39,651 nt of DNA from Gammaproteobacteria bacterium (GTDB taxonomy: Bacteria > Pseudomonadota > Gammaproteobacteria > Steroidobacterales > UBA11654), in the NCBI GenBank assembly GCA_029941465.1, contig JAPYQN010000001.1, positions 129,708 to 169,358 of the forward strand, read 5' to 3'. The translations under genes and the position numbers were made by a program. Under the pieces are notes generated by a model. It did no database searches, was not told where the DNA came from, and was given only the letters and a program-made list of their open reading frames with translations. This document shows positions 28,746 to 39,146 of the stretch, one piece after another; position 1 is the stretch's first letter; the number at the start of each line of letters is the position of its first letter.

Positions 28746-29796
28746 TTTTCAGTCCATTGATTAATTGTTGATTTTGATGCTGGTCACCAACTGTAATCCG
28801 AACACAATTCTCTAAAGTAGGGTGATAACTCATATCTCTAAGAAGAAAACCTGATTCTCTAGCTATATTACAAAATTTCACTGCATCACTGACTCTAACT
28901 AACAAAAAATTAGTTTCAGAAGGAAATACCTTGCTGACATAATCCAATCTTAATAAGTTGTCCTTAAGTATTTGTCTTTCTTGAATAGTTTTTTCTATAT
29001 TTTCTTGTGATCGCTTAATGCCTAGATTTGTTAAAGCATCTAAGACAGATTTTTCAGCTGGCTTTGAAAAAGAATAGGGCGGCATCACACGCATAATAAA
29101 TTGACATATCTCTGGCTTAGCAATTAACATGCCACATCTTGATCCTGCTAAACCAAAAGCTTTAGAGAGTGTCCTAAGCACCACTACGTTATCAAAGTCT
29201 TGAAGAATATCTTGGTAAATATTTAAATCACTAAATTCTGCATAAGCACCATCTAAAACCACCAAACCTGAATCAGAAACTTCTTGGCATACGGAGTAGA
29301 TTGCTTCCTTTTCAAATGGATGCCCGGTTGGATTAGACGGAGAACAAATAAAAGTTAGTTTTGATTTATTTGAAACAGTCTTTTGAAGTAATTCAATATC
29401 AATAGCATATTGATGGTCACTCATTAAATGAACTGGAGTTACCTTAATACCTTGGATTGCAGCATAAAACTGATACATTTCAAAAGTTGGAGGAAAGATA
29501 ATGATCTCATCTACACCAGGAGAACAGAATGTACGGATCAAAAGATCTATGGCTTCAGTGCTTCCACGAGTAACCACACAGCAATCTTCATTGATATTTA
29601 AGTAATCGGCAATTCTTTTTCTGATTTCATCAGGTCTCGCGTCTGGGTATAGATTTAATGTATTCGATGCAGCAAAATCTGTAACCGTATAAGGACTCTC
29701 ATTTGCATTCAATCTAATTTTATTTTTAACTTTTTTCGCAGGCACGTAAGGTTTTAGAGCTAAGACCTCGGATCTGACTAAATTTTTAATTTTCAT
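28738..29796 (-). CDS. hisC: histidinol-phosphate aminotransferase
   Basis: KIRLNANESPY, GSTEAIDLLIRTFC, FICSPSNPTGHPF, VLRTLSKAFGLAGSRCGMLIA. Confidence 0.96.
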   Translation of the reverse strand: MKIKNLVRSEVLALKPYVPAKKVKNKIRLNANESPYTVTDFAASNTLNLYPDARPDEIRKRIADYLNINEDCCVVTRGSTEAIDLLIRTFCSPGVDEIIIFPPTFEMYQFYAAIQGIKVTPVHLMSDHQYAIDIELLQKTVSNKSKLTFICSPSNPTGHPFEKEAIYSVCQEVSDSGLVVLDGAYAEFSDLNIYQDILQDFDNVVVLRTLSKAFGLAGSRCGMLIAKPEICQFIMRVMPPYSFSKPAEKSVLDALTNLGIKRSQENIEKTIQERQILKDNLLRLDYVSKVFPSETNFLLVRVSDAVKFCNIARESGFLLRDMSYHPTLENCVRITVGDQHQNQQLINGLKNE

Positions 29797-31088
29797 TTAT
29801 CCATCCTCACTTCGACTGCTCTTGCATGTGCTTCTAAGCCTTCGGCTCTAGCTAAATTAATGATGTCATTTGACATTAATCGTAAACCTTCTTCTGAGAG
29901 TTTCTGCACAGAGATTGCTTTTCTGAAACTATCTACAGAAAGTCCACTATATGAGTTTGCAAAACCTGAAGTTGGAAGCACATGATTAGTGCCACTGCAA
30001 TAATCGCCAGCCGACTCTGGACTCCATTCTCCTAAAAAGATAGATCCTGCAGATTCTATAACATCTAACCATCTCTCTGCAGATTTCATAGAAACGATTA
30101 AATGTTCTGGCGAATAGTTATTAGAAATATTGAAGGCACATTTAATATCTTTCACATAAATAAACTTTGAATTTTTTAATGATTTCTCTGCAGTTTCTCT
30201 TGTGGAAATAAACTCTAAGGCGTTGTTAATTTCAATTCTGACCTTATCAAGAAATCCTTTATCATCACTTAGTAAAATAACTTGTGAATCAATTCCATGT
30301 TCTGCCTGTGACAATAGGTCAAACGCTACGAATATCGGATCTGTATAACCATCACTAATGATCAAAACCTCTGTTGGTCCAGCTGGCATATCAATTGCAA
30401 CGGGTATATTCAAAGTTGATATCAGCTGTTTAGCAGTGGTAACCCAACTATTCCCAGGCCCAAAGATTTTATCTACTTTAGGTATAGTTTCAGTCCCGTA
30501 AGCCATTGCAGCAATTGATTGAGCTCCACCAACTTTATAAATTTTATCAATGCCACATAAAGCTGCAGCCGTGACAATAACATCATTAACCAAACCCTCT
30601 TCATTAGGAGGTGAAACAACAATCCTTTCTTTATTCCCTGCCAGTATTGATGGCACACCGAGCATGGTGACAGTAGAAGGAAGTGGGTTATTGCCTGCTG
30701 GTATATACAATCCAACTGAGTCAATGGGTCGGTAAATTGTTTGACATTGAACACCTGGATTAATATCAATGGGATCTTTTTCTAAACCCATTGTGTATTC
30801 ATGAAATTTTTTTATGTTTAATATTGCATTATTTATTGAATCTTTTAATACATCTGAGGTTCTATTTACCGCTTTATTAATTTCATCATCAGTCATCATG
30901 AAGTTATCAATTTCAATATTGTCATATAGCAATGTATATTGTCGAAGTGCATCATCGCCATTACTTTTGATGTTTTGAAAGATTTCTATGACAGTGTTTT
31001 TTTGATCATCTAAATTACAAATAACAGGTCTTTTTAAAGTTGATTCCTGTTCATCAGGCGATAATGTATCCCAATTTATTATGCTCAT
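29793..31088 (-). CDS. hisD: histidinol dehydrogenase
   Basis: IYRPIDSVGLYIPAGNNPLPSTVTMLGVPSILAGN, VGGAQSIAAMAYGTETIPKVDKIFGPGNSWVTTAK, DMPAGPTEVLII, SAGDYCSGTNHVLPTSG. Start MSIINW preferred over the upstream ATG at 31094. Confidence 0.97.
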   Translation of the reverse strand: MSIINWDTLSPDEQESTLKRPVICNLDDQKNTVIEIFQNIKSNGDDALRQYTLLYDNIEIDNFMMTDDEINKAVNRTSDVLKDSINNAILNIKKFHEYTMGLEKDPIDINPGVQCQTIYRPIDSVGLYIPAGNNPLPSTVTMLGVPSILAGNKERIVVSPPNEEGLVNDVIVTAAALCGIDKIYKVGGAQSIAAMAYGTETIPKVDKIFGPGNSWVTTAKQLISTLNIPVAIDMPAGPTEVLIISDGYTDPIFVAFDLLSQAEHGIDSQVILLSDDKGFLDKVRIEINNALEFISTRETAEKSLKNSKFIYVKDIKCAFNISNNYSPEHLIVSMKSAERWLDVIESAGSIFLGEWSPESAGDYCSGTNHVLPTSGFANSYSGLSVDSFRKAISVQKLSEEGLRLMSNDIINLARAEGLEAHARAVEVRMDK

Positions 31089-31099
31089 GCACATCTATT

Positions 31100-31996
31100 T
31101 CACATCAACATTTTTTCAAGTGGAACGACTAAAATTGAAGATGCTCCAATTTTTTTTAACCCTTCTAAGGTTTCCCAAAACACTGTTTCTTTACAAACAA
31201 CATGAACAGCAACGGTGGTATTAGTGCCCTCAAGTGGCAATACTGTAGGTGCTTCAGTTCCAGGCAATAGCTCAGTTATCTTTTGAAGGGAATCCTTAGG
31301 TGCATGCATCATAATATACTTGCTCTCACTGACTTGTATAACGCCATTAATTCTTTCAATTAGTTTTTTAATCCAAGCTTCTTTAGAATCGCTTAAAACC
31401 TGAGTTGAGCGTAGAACAGTGGCCACGCTATCTAAAACTACCTCACCTTGAATTAGATTATGAACCTTTAAAGTATTTCCAGTAGAAACTAAGTCACAAA
31501 TTGCCTCTGCCTTTCCTAAGCTTGGTGCCAGTTCAACTGCCCCAGAAAATTGAGTAACATAAACATTCAATCCTTTTTCTTTTAGAAATTTTTTAACAAT
31601 ATTTGGATAACTTGTTGCAATTGTTTTACCTTCAAGATCATAAATAGATCGATAGGAACTGGATTCAGGGTAAGCAAAAGTCAAGCGGCATTGACCAAAA
31701 TTCAAGTTTTCTTCAAAACTAAATAAGCAACCCTGTTTACTATTATCCATGGCTATTTTTTTTTCTAGGGCAACATTCTTTCCAACGATCCCCAAGCTAC
31801 ATAAATTCTCTTGAATTAAATCAGGAATATCATCGTCTCTTACAAACATAAGATCAATCGGCATATTTTCTCCATAACCAATCAATTGATTCTTGGCTTG
31901 ACTAAAAATTAACCCACATTTCTGAAGTAGTGTAGTGCTATGTTCAGTCAGTCTCCCAGATTTTTGTATCGCTATTTTTATCCTTGTCTCTGACAT
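31100..31996 (-). CDS. hisG: ATP phosphoribosyltransferase, long form
   Basis: KIAIQKSGRLTEHSTTLLQKCGL, DLMFVRDDDIPDL, IATSYPNIVKKFL, AEAICDLVSTGNTL, C-terminal regulatory domain (298 aa). Confidence 0.96.
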   Translation of the reverse strand: MSETRIKIAIQKSGRLTEHSTTLLQKCGLIFSQAKNQLIGYGENMPIDLMFVRDDDIPDLIQENLCSLGIVGKNVALEKKIAMDNSKQGCLFSFEENLNFGQCRLTFAYPESSSYRSIYDLEGKTIATSYPNIVKKFLKEKGLNVYVTQFSGAVELAPSLGKAEAICDLVSTGNTLKVHNLIQGEVVLDSVATVLRSTQVLSDSKEAWIKKLIERINGVIQVSESKYIMMHAPKDSLQKITELLPGTEAPTVLPLEGTNTTVAVHVVCKETVFWETLEGLKKIGASSILVVPLEKMLM

Positions 31997-32298
31997 TATT
32001 TAATCCTTTTTAATGCAAGCGCATAACCGTCTGAACCGTCATATAAGAATCTAGCAACACGACCAATAGTTGTGACACTAACGCCAGTCATAGAGTTGAT
32101 TTCTCTATAGGTATAACCTTGATTAAGAAATTCAGCTACTAGCCATCTGTCTTTGATTGATTGAAGTTCAGCAGGTGTAAAAATATCACCAAAAAATGCA
32201 CGATGTTCATCAAGATTTCTCAATGACATAATCGCTTTATATAGCCTTTCTTCAGCTGCTGTCTCTTCTTTATTCGTTAAAACTCTATCTAATTTCAT
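31996..32298 (-). CDS. TrpR/YerC-like DNA-binding regulator, first gene of the his cluster
   Basis: LDEHRAFFGDIFTPAELQSIKDRWLVAEFLNQGYTYREINSMTGVSVTTIGRVARFLYDGSDGY, a TrpR-superfamily YerC/YecD pattern; last base overlaps the hisG start. Confidence 0.88.
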   Translation of the reverse strand: MKLDRVLTNKEETAAEERLYKAIMSLRNLDEHRAFFGDIFTPAELQSIKDRWLVAEFLNQGYTYREINSMTGVSVTTIGRVARFLYDGSDGYALALKRIK

Positions 32299-32312
32299 AA
32301 TTTATATAGTAT

Positions 32313-32332
32313 TGTATTAATGTGTTAATACA
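32313..32332. promoter_or_regulatory. perfect palindromic operator candidate TGTATTAA-TGTG-TTAATACA
   Basis: 8-bp arms with a 4-nt centre, 14 bp upstream of the TrpR-like start codon, overlapping the -10/+1 region of the predicted promoter. Confidence 0.7.
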
Positions 32333-32361
32333 TTATATATTAATTATTATCGATAATTCAA
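32332..32361 (-). promoter_or_regulatory. predicted sigma70 promoter of the his operon
   Basis: Minus strand TTGAAT (32361-32356), 18-nt spacer, TATAAT (32337-32332), located between leuB and the TrpR-like gene. Confidence 0.65.
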
Positions 32362-32383
32362 CAAGTAATAGAAGAGGGTGTGT

Positions 32384-33442
32384 TTATGAAGAAATTTTAG
32401 ATGCTATAGCGTTGCCCATAGCTACGGTGCTAACAAAATTTTCTTTGGATAAATCTACGGTAAAAATTCCATCGTCAAGGACTGATTCAACTGCATTATC
32501 TATTGCTGAGGCCTCTTCTTTTAGACCTAATGAATGACGTAATAACATAGATGCTGACAGTATGATTCCACATGGATTAGCTAGTTCCTTACCTTGTATA
32601 TCTGGTGCAGAGCCATGGATAGGCTCATAAACCCCAAAGTTATCATCACTCATAGATGCAGACGGTATCATGCCTATAGAGCCAGTTAACAAAGACGCTT
32701 CATCAGTAAGGATATCTCCAAACAAGTTATCAGCTAAAACCACATCAAAATCCTCTGGCCTTGTTAATAAATGCATAGTAGCTGCATCTGCTAACATGTG
32801 TTCAAGTTCAATGTTCTTATAGTTAGTTTCAAGATAGTCAGTTGTAACACTTCTCCATAATTGGGAAGTTGCCATTACATTAGCCTTATCAACTGAGGTA
32901 ATTTTCCCTCTTCGCTGTTGTGCAAGATTAGCTGCAACCTTGGTAATACGCTGGATCTCAGAGGTTGAATATTCACAAACATCTTTTGCATAATCATCCA
33001 GTCTTACTTTATCTCCAAAATAAATACCGCCAATCAATTCCCGAACAAACATAATATCAATGTCATCTAAGTAGTCGTTTTTTATTGGAGAACAATTAAT
33101 TAATTGAGGGTAAGTCCTGATGTGTCTTAGATTAGCATAAACACCTAAGTCAGATCTCATATCGAGGAGACCTTTTTCAGGTCTAGTTTTAGCTGTTGGA
33201 TCACTCCATTTAGGGCCTCCAACAGCCCCTAGAAGAACAGCATCAGCCTGCTTACATAGATCCTGTGTTTCTTGGGGGTAAGGTGAGCCTGTTTTATCAA
33301 TGGCGATTCCACCAAAAAGAGCATGATTTAGAGCAAAGCTATGGCCAAACTCTTTTTCAATGGCTTTTAGAATTTTAACAGCTTCATTGGTAACCTCAGG
33401 ACCAATTCCATCACCAGGTAATAACGTTATTTCACTTTTCAT
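32384..33442 (-). CDS. leuB: 3-isopropylmalate dehydrogenase
   Basis: LLPGDGIGPEVTNEAVKIL, LLGAVGGPKWSD, RPEKGLLDMRSDLGVYANLRH, FVRELIGGIYFG, PIHGSAPDIQGKELANPCGIILSASMLLRHSLG. Confidence 0.97.
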   Translation of the reverse strand: MKSEITLLPGDGIGPEVTNEAVKILKAIEKEFGHSFALNHALFGGIAIDKTGSPYPQETQDLCKQADAVLLGAVGGPKWSDPTAKTRPEKGLLDMRSDLGVYANLRHIRTYPQLINCSPIKNDYLDDIDIMFVRELIGGIYFGDKVRLDDYAKDVCEYSTSEIQRITKVAANLAQQRRGKITSVDKANVMATSQLWRSVTTDYLETNYKNIELEHMLADAATMHLLTRPEDFDVVLADNLFGDILTDEASLLTGSIGMIPSASMSDDNFGVYEPIHGSAPDIQGKELANPCGIILSASMLLRHSLGLKEEASAIDNAVESVLDDGIFTVDLSKENFVSTVAMGNAIASKISS

Positions 33443-34011
33443 TGTGCATTTTCATATTTAGTAATTTCTAGTTCTTGACTTATTATGTATCCAAGTTGAT
33501 CAATGCCATTTATTAAACAATATCTAGAAAATGATTCCATAGGGAAACTACATGATTTGCCTGTTTCTGTTTCTAATTTAAGACTTTCTAGATCAACTGC
33601 TACTTCGATACCTTCATTGTCTAATAGCGTTTTATGCATATCTTCGGAGACAGTAATTGGAATTAAACCATTCTTTAATGAATTATTTTTAAAGATATCT
33701 GCAAATGAGGTGCTGATAATTGCTTTAAACCCAAAGTCTACTAGAGCCCAGGGAGCATGTTCTCTTGATGATCCGCATCCAAAATTATTCCCTGCAACAA
33801 GAATAGAAGATTTTTTAGCCTCAGGCTTATTGAGAAAAAAGTCCTCTATGGGGTTTCCAAATTTATCAAACCTCCAATCATAAAACAAACAATCACCAAT
33901 CCCTTCTTTTGAAGGGAGAGTAAGAAACCGTGCTGGAACTATTTGGTCTGTATCAATGTCTTCATTGGCTAAATTGATTGTTGACGAACTAAATTTTAAG
34001 ATTTTCTCCAT
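33439..34011 (-). CDS. leuD: 3-isopropylmalate dehydratase small subunit
   Basis: NEDIDTDQIVPARFL, ILVAGNNFGCGSSREHAPWALVDFGFKAIISTSFADIFKNNSLKNGLIPI. Confidence 0.97.
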   Translation of the reverse strand: MEKILKFSSSTINLANEDIDTDQIVPARFLTLPSKEGIGDCLFYDWRFDKFGNPIEDFFLNKPEAKKSSILVAGNNFGCGSSREHAPWALVDFGFKAIISTSFADIFKNNSLKNGLIPITVSEDMHKTLLDNEGIEVAVDLESLKLETETGKSCSFPMESFSRYCLINGIDQLGYIISQELEITKYENAQ

Positions 34012-34014
34012 AGA

Positions 34015-35430
34015 TTATTGATCCTCATATATTCTTGGGTCCTGAACAAAACCCGATATAGCTGATGCAGCGGCTGTTTTTGGGCTAGCCAATATAGTTC
34101 TTGAGCCTTTTCCTTGTCGACCTTCAAAATTTCTATTGCTGGTACTTATAGCTAATTGACCTTCACCAACTGTGTCTCCATTCATTCCTAAACACATTGA
34201 ACAACCAGATTCTCTCCATTCTGCACCTGCTTTTTTAAAAATTTGATCAAGGGCTAAGTTTTCAGCTTCAGCTTTAACAGCTTGTGAACCTGGAACAACC
34301 AAAGTTCTGACATTACTAGCAACTTTCCTATCCTTTAATATATCAGCAGCATCTTGTAAATCTGACAATCGTGAATTTGTACAACTACCAATGAAAACCA
34401 CATCTATTGGTTTTTCTAGAAGCGGCTTACCTGATTCAACTTTCATGTAATTCAGTGCCTGTTTAAAACTTTGATTACCATTATGGTGAGGTACTTCTGC
34501 ATCTATAGACATAACCATTCCGGGATTAGTCCCAAAGGTTACCATGGGTTTTAATGCATCAATATCAATGTCAACTTCTTTATCAAAAACAGCTCCTACA
34601 TCTGTCACTAAGTTTGACCATTTGTTAACAGCTTGTACCCAGTGATCCCCTTTAGGTGACATGGGTTTATTTTCCAGATACTCAAATGTTGATTGATCAG
34701 GAGCAAACATTCCTGCACGTGCACCTCCTTCGATACTCATATTACAAATTGTCATTCGTTGTTCCAATGACAGAGAAGAGACCGTGTTGCCTCGATACTC
34801 AATAACATGTCCAGTGCCTCCATCTACTCCTATGTCTCCTATAATTTTAAGAATAATATCTTTAGCACAAACTCCACTATTAAGGGTGCCAGATAAATTA
34901 ACTGAGAGTGTTTTAGGTTTTCTTTGAAGAAGACATTGAGTTGCAAGAACATGTGCTACTTCTGTAGTTCCAATACCAAAAGCTAGAGCACCAAAAGCAC
35001 CGTGGGTGCTTGTATGACTATCACCACAAACCATTGTCCTCCCAGGTTGAGTTGCTCCTAATTCTGGCCCTATAACATGAACAATACCTCTTCGATCACT
35101 ATCGAAACCATACAATTCTATACCGAAATCATTGCAATTTTTGACCATGTTACGAATTTGTTCAGCAGGTCCTTTTTCTGAAACAATATCAAGATCTCTT
35201 AAACTAGTGACAGGCACAGTAGGAGTAGAATGATCCATCGTTGCCAAAACTTTTTTTGGGTTCCTAACTTTAAGGTTGTTTTCTCTTAAAAGAGTAAATG
35301 CTTGAGGTGTTGTTACCTCATGGATCAAATGCAGATCAATATAGATTAAAGCCGGGGTGTCAGGAGTCTCAGGAACGACAACATGTTGTTCCCATATTTT
35401 TTCAAAAAGGGTTTTAGGTCTCCTACTCAA
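34015..35430 (-). CDS. leuC: 3-isopropylmalate dehydratase large subunit
   Basis: TLFEKIWEQHVV, LIYIDLHLIHEVTTPQAF, VCGDSHTSTHGAFGALAFGIGTTEVAHVLATQ, FIGSCTNSRLSDL, CSMCLGMN. Confidence 0.98.
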   Translation of the reverse strand: MSRRPKTLFEKIWEQHVVVPETPDTPALIYIDLHLIHEVTTPQAFTLLRENNLKVRNPKKVLATMDHSTPTVPVTSLRDLDIVSEKGPAEQIRNMVKNCNDFGIELYGFDSDRRGIVHVIGPELGATQPGRTMVCGDSHTSTHGAFGALAFGIGTTEVAHVLATQCLLQRKPKTLSVNLSGTLNSGVCAKDIILKIIGDIGVDGGTGHVIEYRGNTVSSLSLEQRMTICNMSIEGGARAGMFAPDQSTFEYLENKPMSPKGDHWVQAVNKWSNLVTDVGAVFDKEVDIDIDALKPMVTFGTNPGMVMSIDAEVPHHNGNQSFKQALNYMKVESGKPLLEKPIDVVFIGSCTNSRLSDLQDAADILKDRKVASNVRTLVVPGSQAVKAEAENLALDQIFKKAGAEWRESGCSMCLGMNGDTVGEGQLAISTSNRNFEGRQGKGSRTILASPKTAAASAISGFVQDPRIYEDQ

Positions 35431-36352
35431 CGTTATCTAGCCAACCCCATTGATCAACAGTAGATCCATCAAATAATCCAAAAAAAGTTTTCTGAATCTT
35501 TTCAGTAATTGGGCCCCTTGTTCCAGTACCAATCTGAATTCTATCTACAGTTTTAATCGGAGTTATCTCAACAGCGGTACCAGTAAAAAATAATTCATCA
35601 GCAACATAAAGTTCTTCTCTTGTAATTTCTCTTTCTATAACAGTGTGCCCCAATGTTTCAGCAATTTTTATTACAGCATCTCTAGTGATTCCATCAAGGA
35701 TGGATGAACTGAGAGGAGGGGTATAGATTGTATTGTCCTTAACAATAAAAATATTTTCTCCAGCTCCTTCGCTAACCATTCCATTTGAATCTAAACAAAT
35801 TCCTTCGTCAAAACCATTTTGCTTGGCTTCAATAGCGACAAGTGTTGCAGATAAATAGTTGCCTGAAGCTTTTGCCATAACCGGTATAGTATTGGGTGCA
35901 ATTTTATTCCAAGAAGAAACACATACATCTACGCCACTCTCTAAACCTTCTTTTCCAAGATAGGCTCCCCATTCCCATGCTGCAACAACCACCTCTATAT
36001 CATCATCTAGAGACGCATGCAGACCAAGATCATGGAATCCTCTAAAAGCAATCGGTCGAATATATGCACCATTGTTTAATTCATTAGAAACAACAACAGT
36101 TCGACATGCATCCATTATTTGGTTTAAATCAAATGCCATATTCATTCTGTATATTTTTGCAGAATTAAATAATCGCTTAATATGATCTTCTAATCTAAAG
36201 ATCCTAGTACCGTTATTTGTAGAGTAGGCTCTGATCCCCTCAAATACTGCTGCACCGTAATGCAATGCATAACTTAAAACATGGATTTGAGCTTCCTCCC
36301 AAGGAACAAGCTTGTTATTAAACCAGATGTGTTTGGTTGGTTTTAGCGGCAT
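35423..36352 (-). CDS. ilvE: branched-chain amino acid aminotransferase
   Basis: IWFNNKLVPWEEAQIHVLSYALHYGAAVFEGIRAYST, YIRPIAFRG, KASGNYLSATLVAIEAKQNGFDEGICLDSNGMVSEGAGENIFIV. Confidence 0.96.
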   Translation of the reverse strand: MPLKPTKHIWFNNKLVPWEEAQIHVLSYALHYGAAVFEGIRAYSTNNGTRIFRLEDHIKRLFNSAKIYRMNMAFDLNQIMDACRTVVVSNELNNGAYIRPIAFRGFHDLGLHASLDDDIEVVVAAWEWGAYLGKEGLESGVDVCVSSWNKIAPNTIPVMAKASGNYLSATLVAIEAKQNGFDEGICLDSNGMVSEGAGENIFIVKDNTIYTPPLSSSILDGITRDAVIKIAETLGHTVIEREITREELYVADELFFTGTAVEITPIKTVDRIQIGTGTRGPITEKIQKTFFGLFDGSTVDQWGWLDNVE

Positions 36353-36360
36353 ATCTTCCT

Positions 36361-37896
36361 CTAATGTCTATTTCTATTTCTTTCTATTCTGTTTATAACT
36401 TCAAGATAAGCTAAAGCGCCTGACTCTATTATATCTGTACTGATCCCATGCCCTCTAAAGTCTTGTCCTTCATAGCTCACAGTAACAGTAACTTCACCTT
36501 GTGCGTCTTCGCCGACACTAACACTATGAATCTCAAAGTTGGTTAATTCAAGATTGTATCCGGTTATTTCCTCAATGGCATTAAAAACTGATTCAATTGG
36601 TCCACTAGAAGGTTGTTCCGCTGTCGATACTTCATGTGTAGATCCATCAAAATGTTTAAGCTTTAACTCTGCACAAGCACCCCAAGAAGATCCTGATGAT
36701 GTTTCTAAATCAATAAGTTCCCAAGTGCTTAGTGTTCCCCCATCTGCACTAAGAACAATTGCCTCTATATCACTATCAAATATATCTTTTTTTCTATCTG
36801 CAAGTTTCTTAAACTCCCCGAATGCAGGATCTAAGTCTTCATTGCTTAATTCATAACCTAACTCTTTTACTCTGTCGAGAAATGCATGTCTTCCACTGTG
36901 TTTACCCAGCACTAGATTTGAACGGCCGATGCCTACATCCTGTGGTTTCATAATTTCATAAGTAGAAGCGTGTCTCAACATCCCATGCTGATGAATGCCT
37001 GCTTCATGGGAAAAAGCATTATCCCCAACAATAGCTTTGTTTCTTGGCACATGCATGCCAGTAATGGTTGATACTAATCTACTTGTCGGATAAAGCTTCG
37101 TGCTGTCAATTGACGTGTAAAAATCAAAATACTCTTTCCTTGTTCTTATTGCCATACAAACTTCTTCAAGTGAAGTATTCCCGGCTCGTTCACCAATACC
37201 ATTGATAGTACATTCTACTTGTTGTGCACCAGATTCTAATGCAGCCAAACTATTAGCAACTGATAGGCCAAGATCATCATGACAATGGACACTAAAAATC
37301 ACGTCTTCAGCATTATTACAATTAGTGATTAGATGTTTAAATAATTCACCAAATTCATAAGGTATGGTGTAACCAACTGTATCAGGGATATTAATCGTTG
37401 TGGCTCCAGCTTCAATTGCTGCATTAACAACCTCAGTTAAAAAATCATGATCAGTTCTTGAAGCATCTTCAGGTGAAAACTCAACATTCTCACAATACTC
37501 TTTAGCCATTTTTACACCATTATAAGCTGCCTTGATAACCTCATCTTTAGCCATATTCAATTTATGCTTAAGATGTATCTCACTGGTTGCAACAAATACG
37601 TGGATTCTTCCATTAGGACTTACTTCTAATGCTTGTTGAGCCTTTTCTATATCTCCCTCATTACAACGAGCTAAGCAACATATAGTTGGACCTTCAATTT
37701 CACTTGCAATTGCTTTAACTGATTCAAAATCACCTGGAGATGCTGCTGCAAAACCTGCTTCTATAACATTCACATTCAAATCTTTCAGTGCATGTGCAAT
37801 TTTTAACTTCTCACCCAAAGTCATACTGCACCCTGGAGCCTGTTCACCGTCTCTCAAGGTTGTATCAAATATAATTATCTCTTTTGATTTATTCAT
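36361..37896 (-). CDS. leuA: 2-isopropylmalate synthase
   Basis: IIIFDTTLRDGEQAPGCSM, HCHDDLGLSVANSLAALESGAQQVECTINGIGERAGNTSLEEV, AFSHEAGIHQHGMLRHASTYEIM, C-terminal LeuA regulatory domain. Confidence 0.97.
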   Translation of the reverse strand: MNKSKEIIIFDTTLRDGEQAPGCSMTLGEKLKIAHALKDLNVNVIEAGFAAASPGDFESVKAIASEIEGPTICCLARCNEGDIEKAQQALEVSPNGRIHVFVATSEIHLKHKLNMAKDEVIKAAYNGVKMAKEYCENVEFSPEDASRTDHDFLTEVVNAAIEAGATTINIPDTVGYTIPYEFGELFKHLITNCNNAEDVIFSVHCHDDLGLSVANSLAALESGAQQVECTINGIGERAGNTSLEEVCMAIRTRKEYFDFYTSIDSTKLYPTSRLVSTITGMHVPRNKAIVGDNAFSHEAGIHQHGMLRHASTYEIMKPQDVGIGRSNLVLGKHSGRHAFLDRVKELGYELSNEDLDPAFGEFKKLADRKKDIFDSDIEAIVLSADGGTLSTWELIDLETSSGSSWGACAELKLKHFDGSTHEVSTAEQPSSGPIESVFNAIEEITGYNLELTNFEIHSVSVGEDAQGEVTVTVSYEGQDFRGHGISTDIIESGALAYLEVINRIERNRNRH

Positions 37897-37912
37897 AAGG
37901 AATTACCTACTT

Positions 37913-38959
<1,047 letters not shown>

Positions 38960-38971
38960 TCAGATCTTGTT

Positions 38972-39000
38972 AAAAAAAAACCCCGCTTTTCTGCGGGGCT
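38972..39000 (-). terminator. intrinsic terminator / attenuator in the ilvC-leu leader
   Basis: Minus strand AGCCCCGC-AGAAAA-GCGGGG followed by T9, between the leader ORF and ilvC. An upstream complement of its 5' arm (GTGGGGCT, 39036-39043) can form an antiterminator. Confidence 0.85.
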
Positions 39001-39026
39001 CTTTTAAATTAAACTTTTATAAAAAT

Positions 39027-39146
39027 CTATAAGTTAGCCCCACTAGCATCTATTTCTAGCAGAATTAGTAGCTCTAAGGCTAAATAGAGTGACTTATTCC
39101 CTCTAAATTGATCGTTGTTTTTTCTATTCATGTGGCAAATGGTCAT
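39027..39146 (-). CDS. putative ilv/leu leader peptide (39 aa, or 34 aa from ATG at 39131)
   Basis: MTICHMNRKNNDQFRGNKSLYLALELLILLEIDASGANL*: 7 Leu and 2 Ile codons within 13 codons, stop 27 nt upstream of the attenuator stem. Not in the supplied ORF track. Confidence 0.75.
   Translation of the reverse strand: MTICHMNRKNNDQFRGNKSLYLALELLILLEIDASGANL

Noticed and set aside
30473-30769. 98-aa alternative-frame ORF inside hisD
   Set aside because: Same-strand shadow frame of conserved hisD; no recognisable protein.
32346-32357. Palindrome ATTATCGATAAT as a second operator for the TrpR-like regulator
   Set aside because: Sequence differs from the -10/+1 palindrome and is a short AT-rich match within the promoter spacer; could be chance, so not claimed.
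33503-33883. 126-aa antisense ORF inside leuD
   Set aside because: Opposite highly conserved LeuD motifs; shadow ORF.
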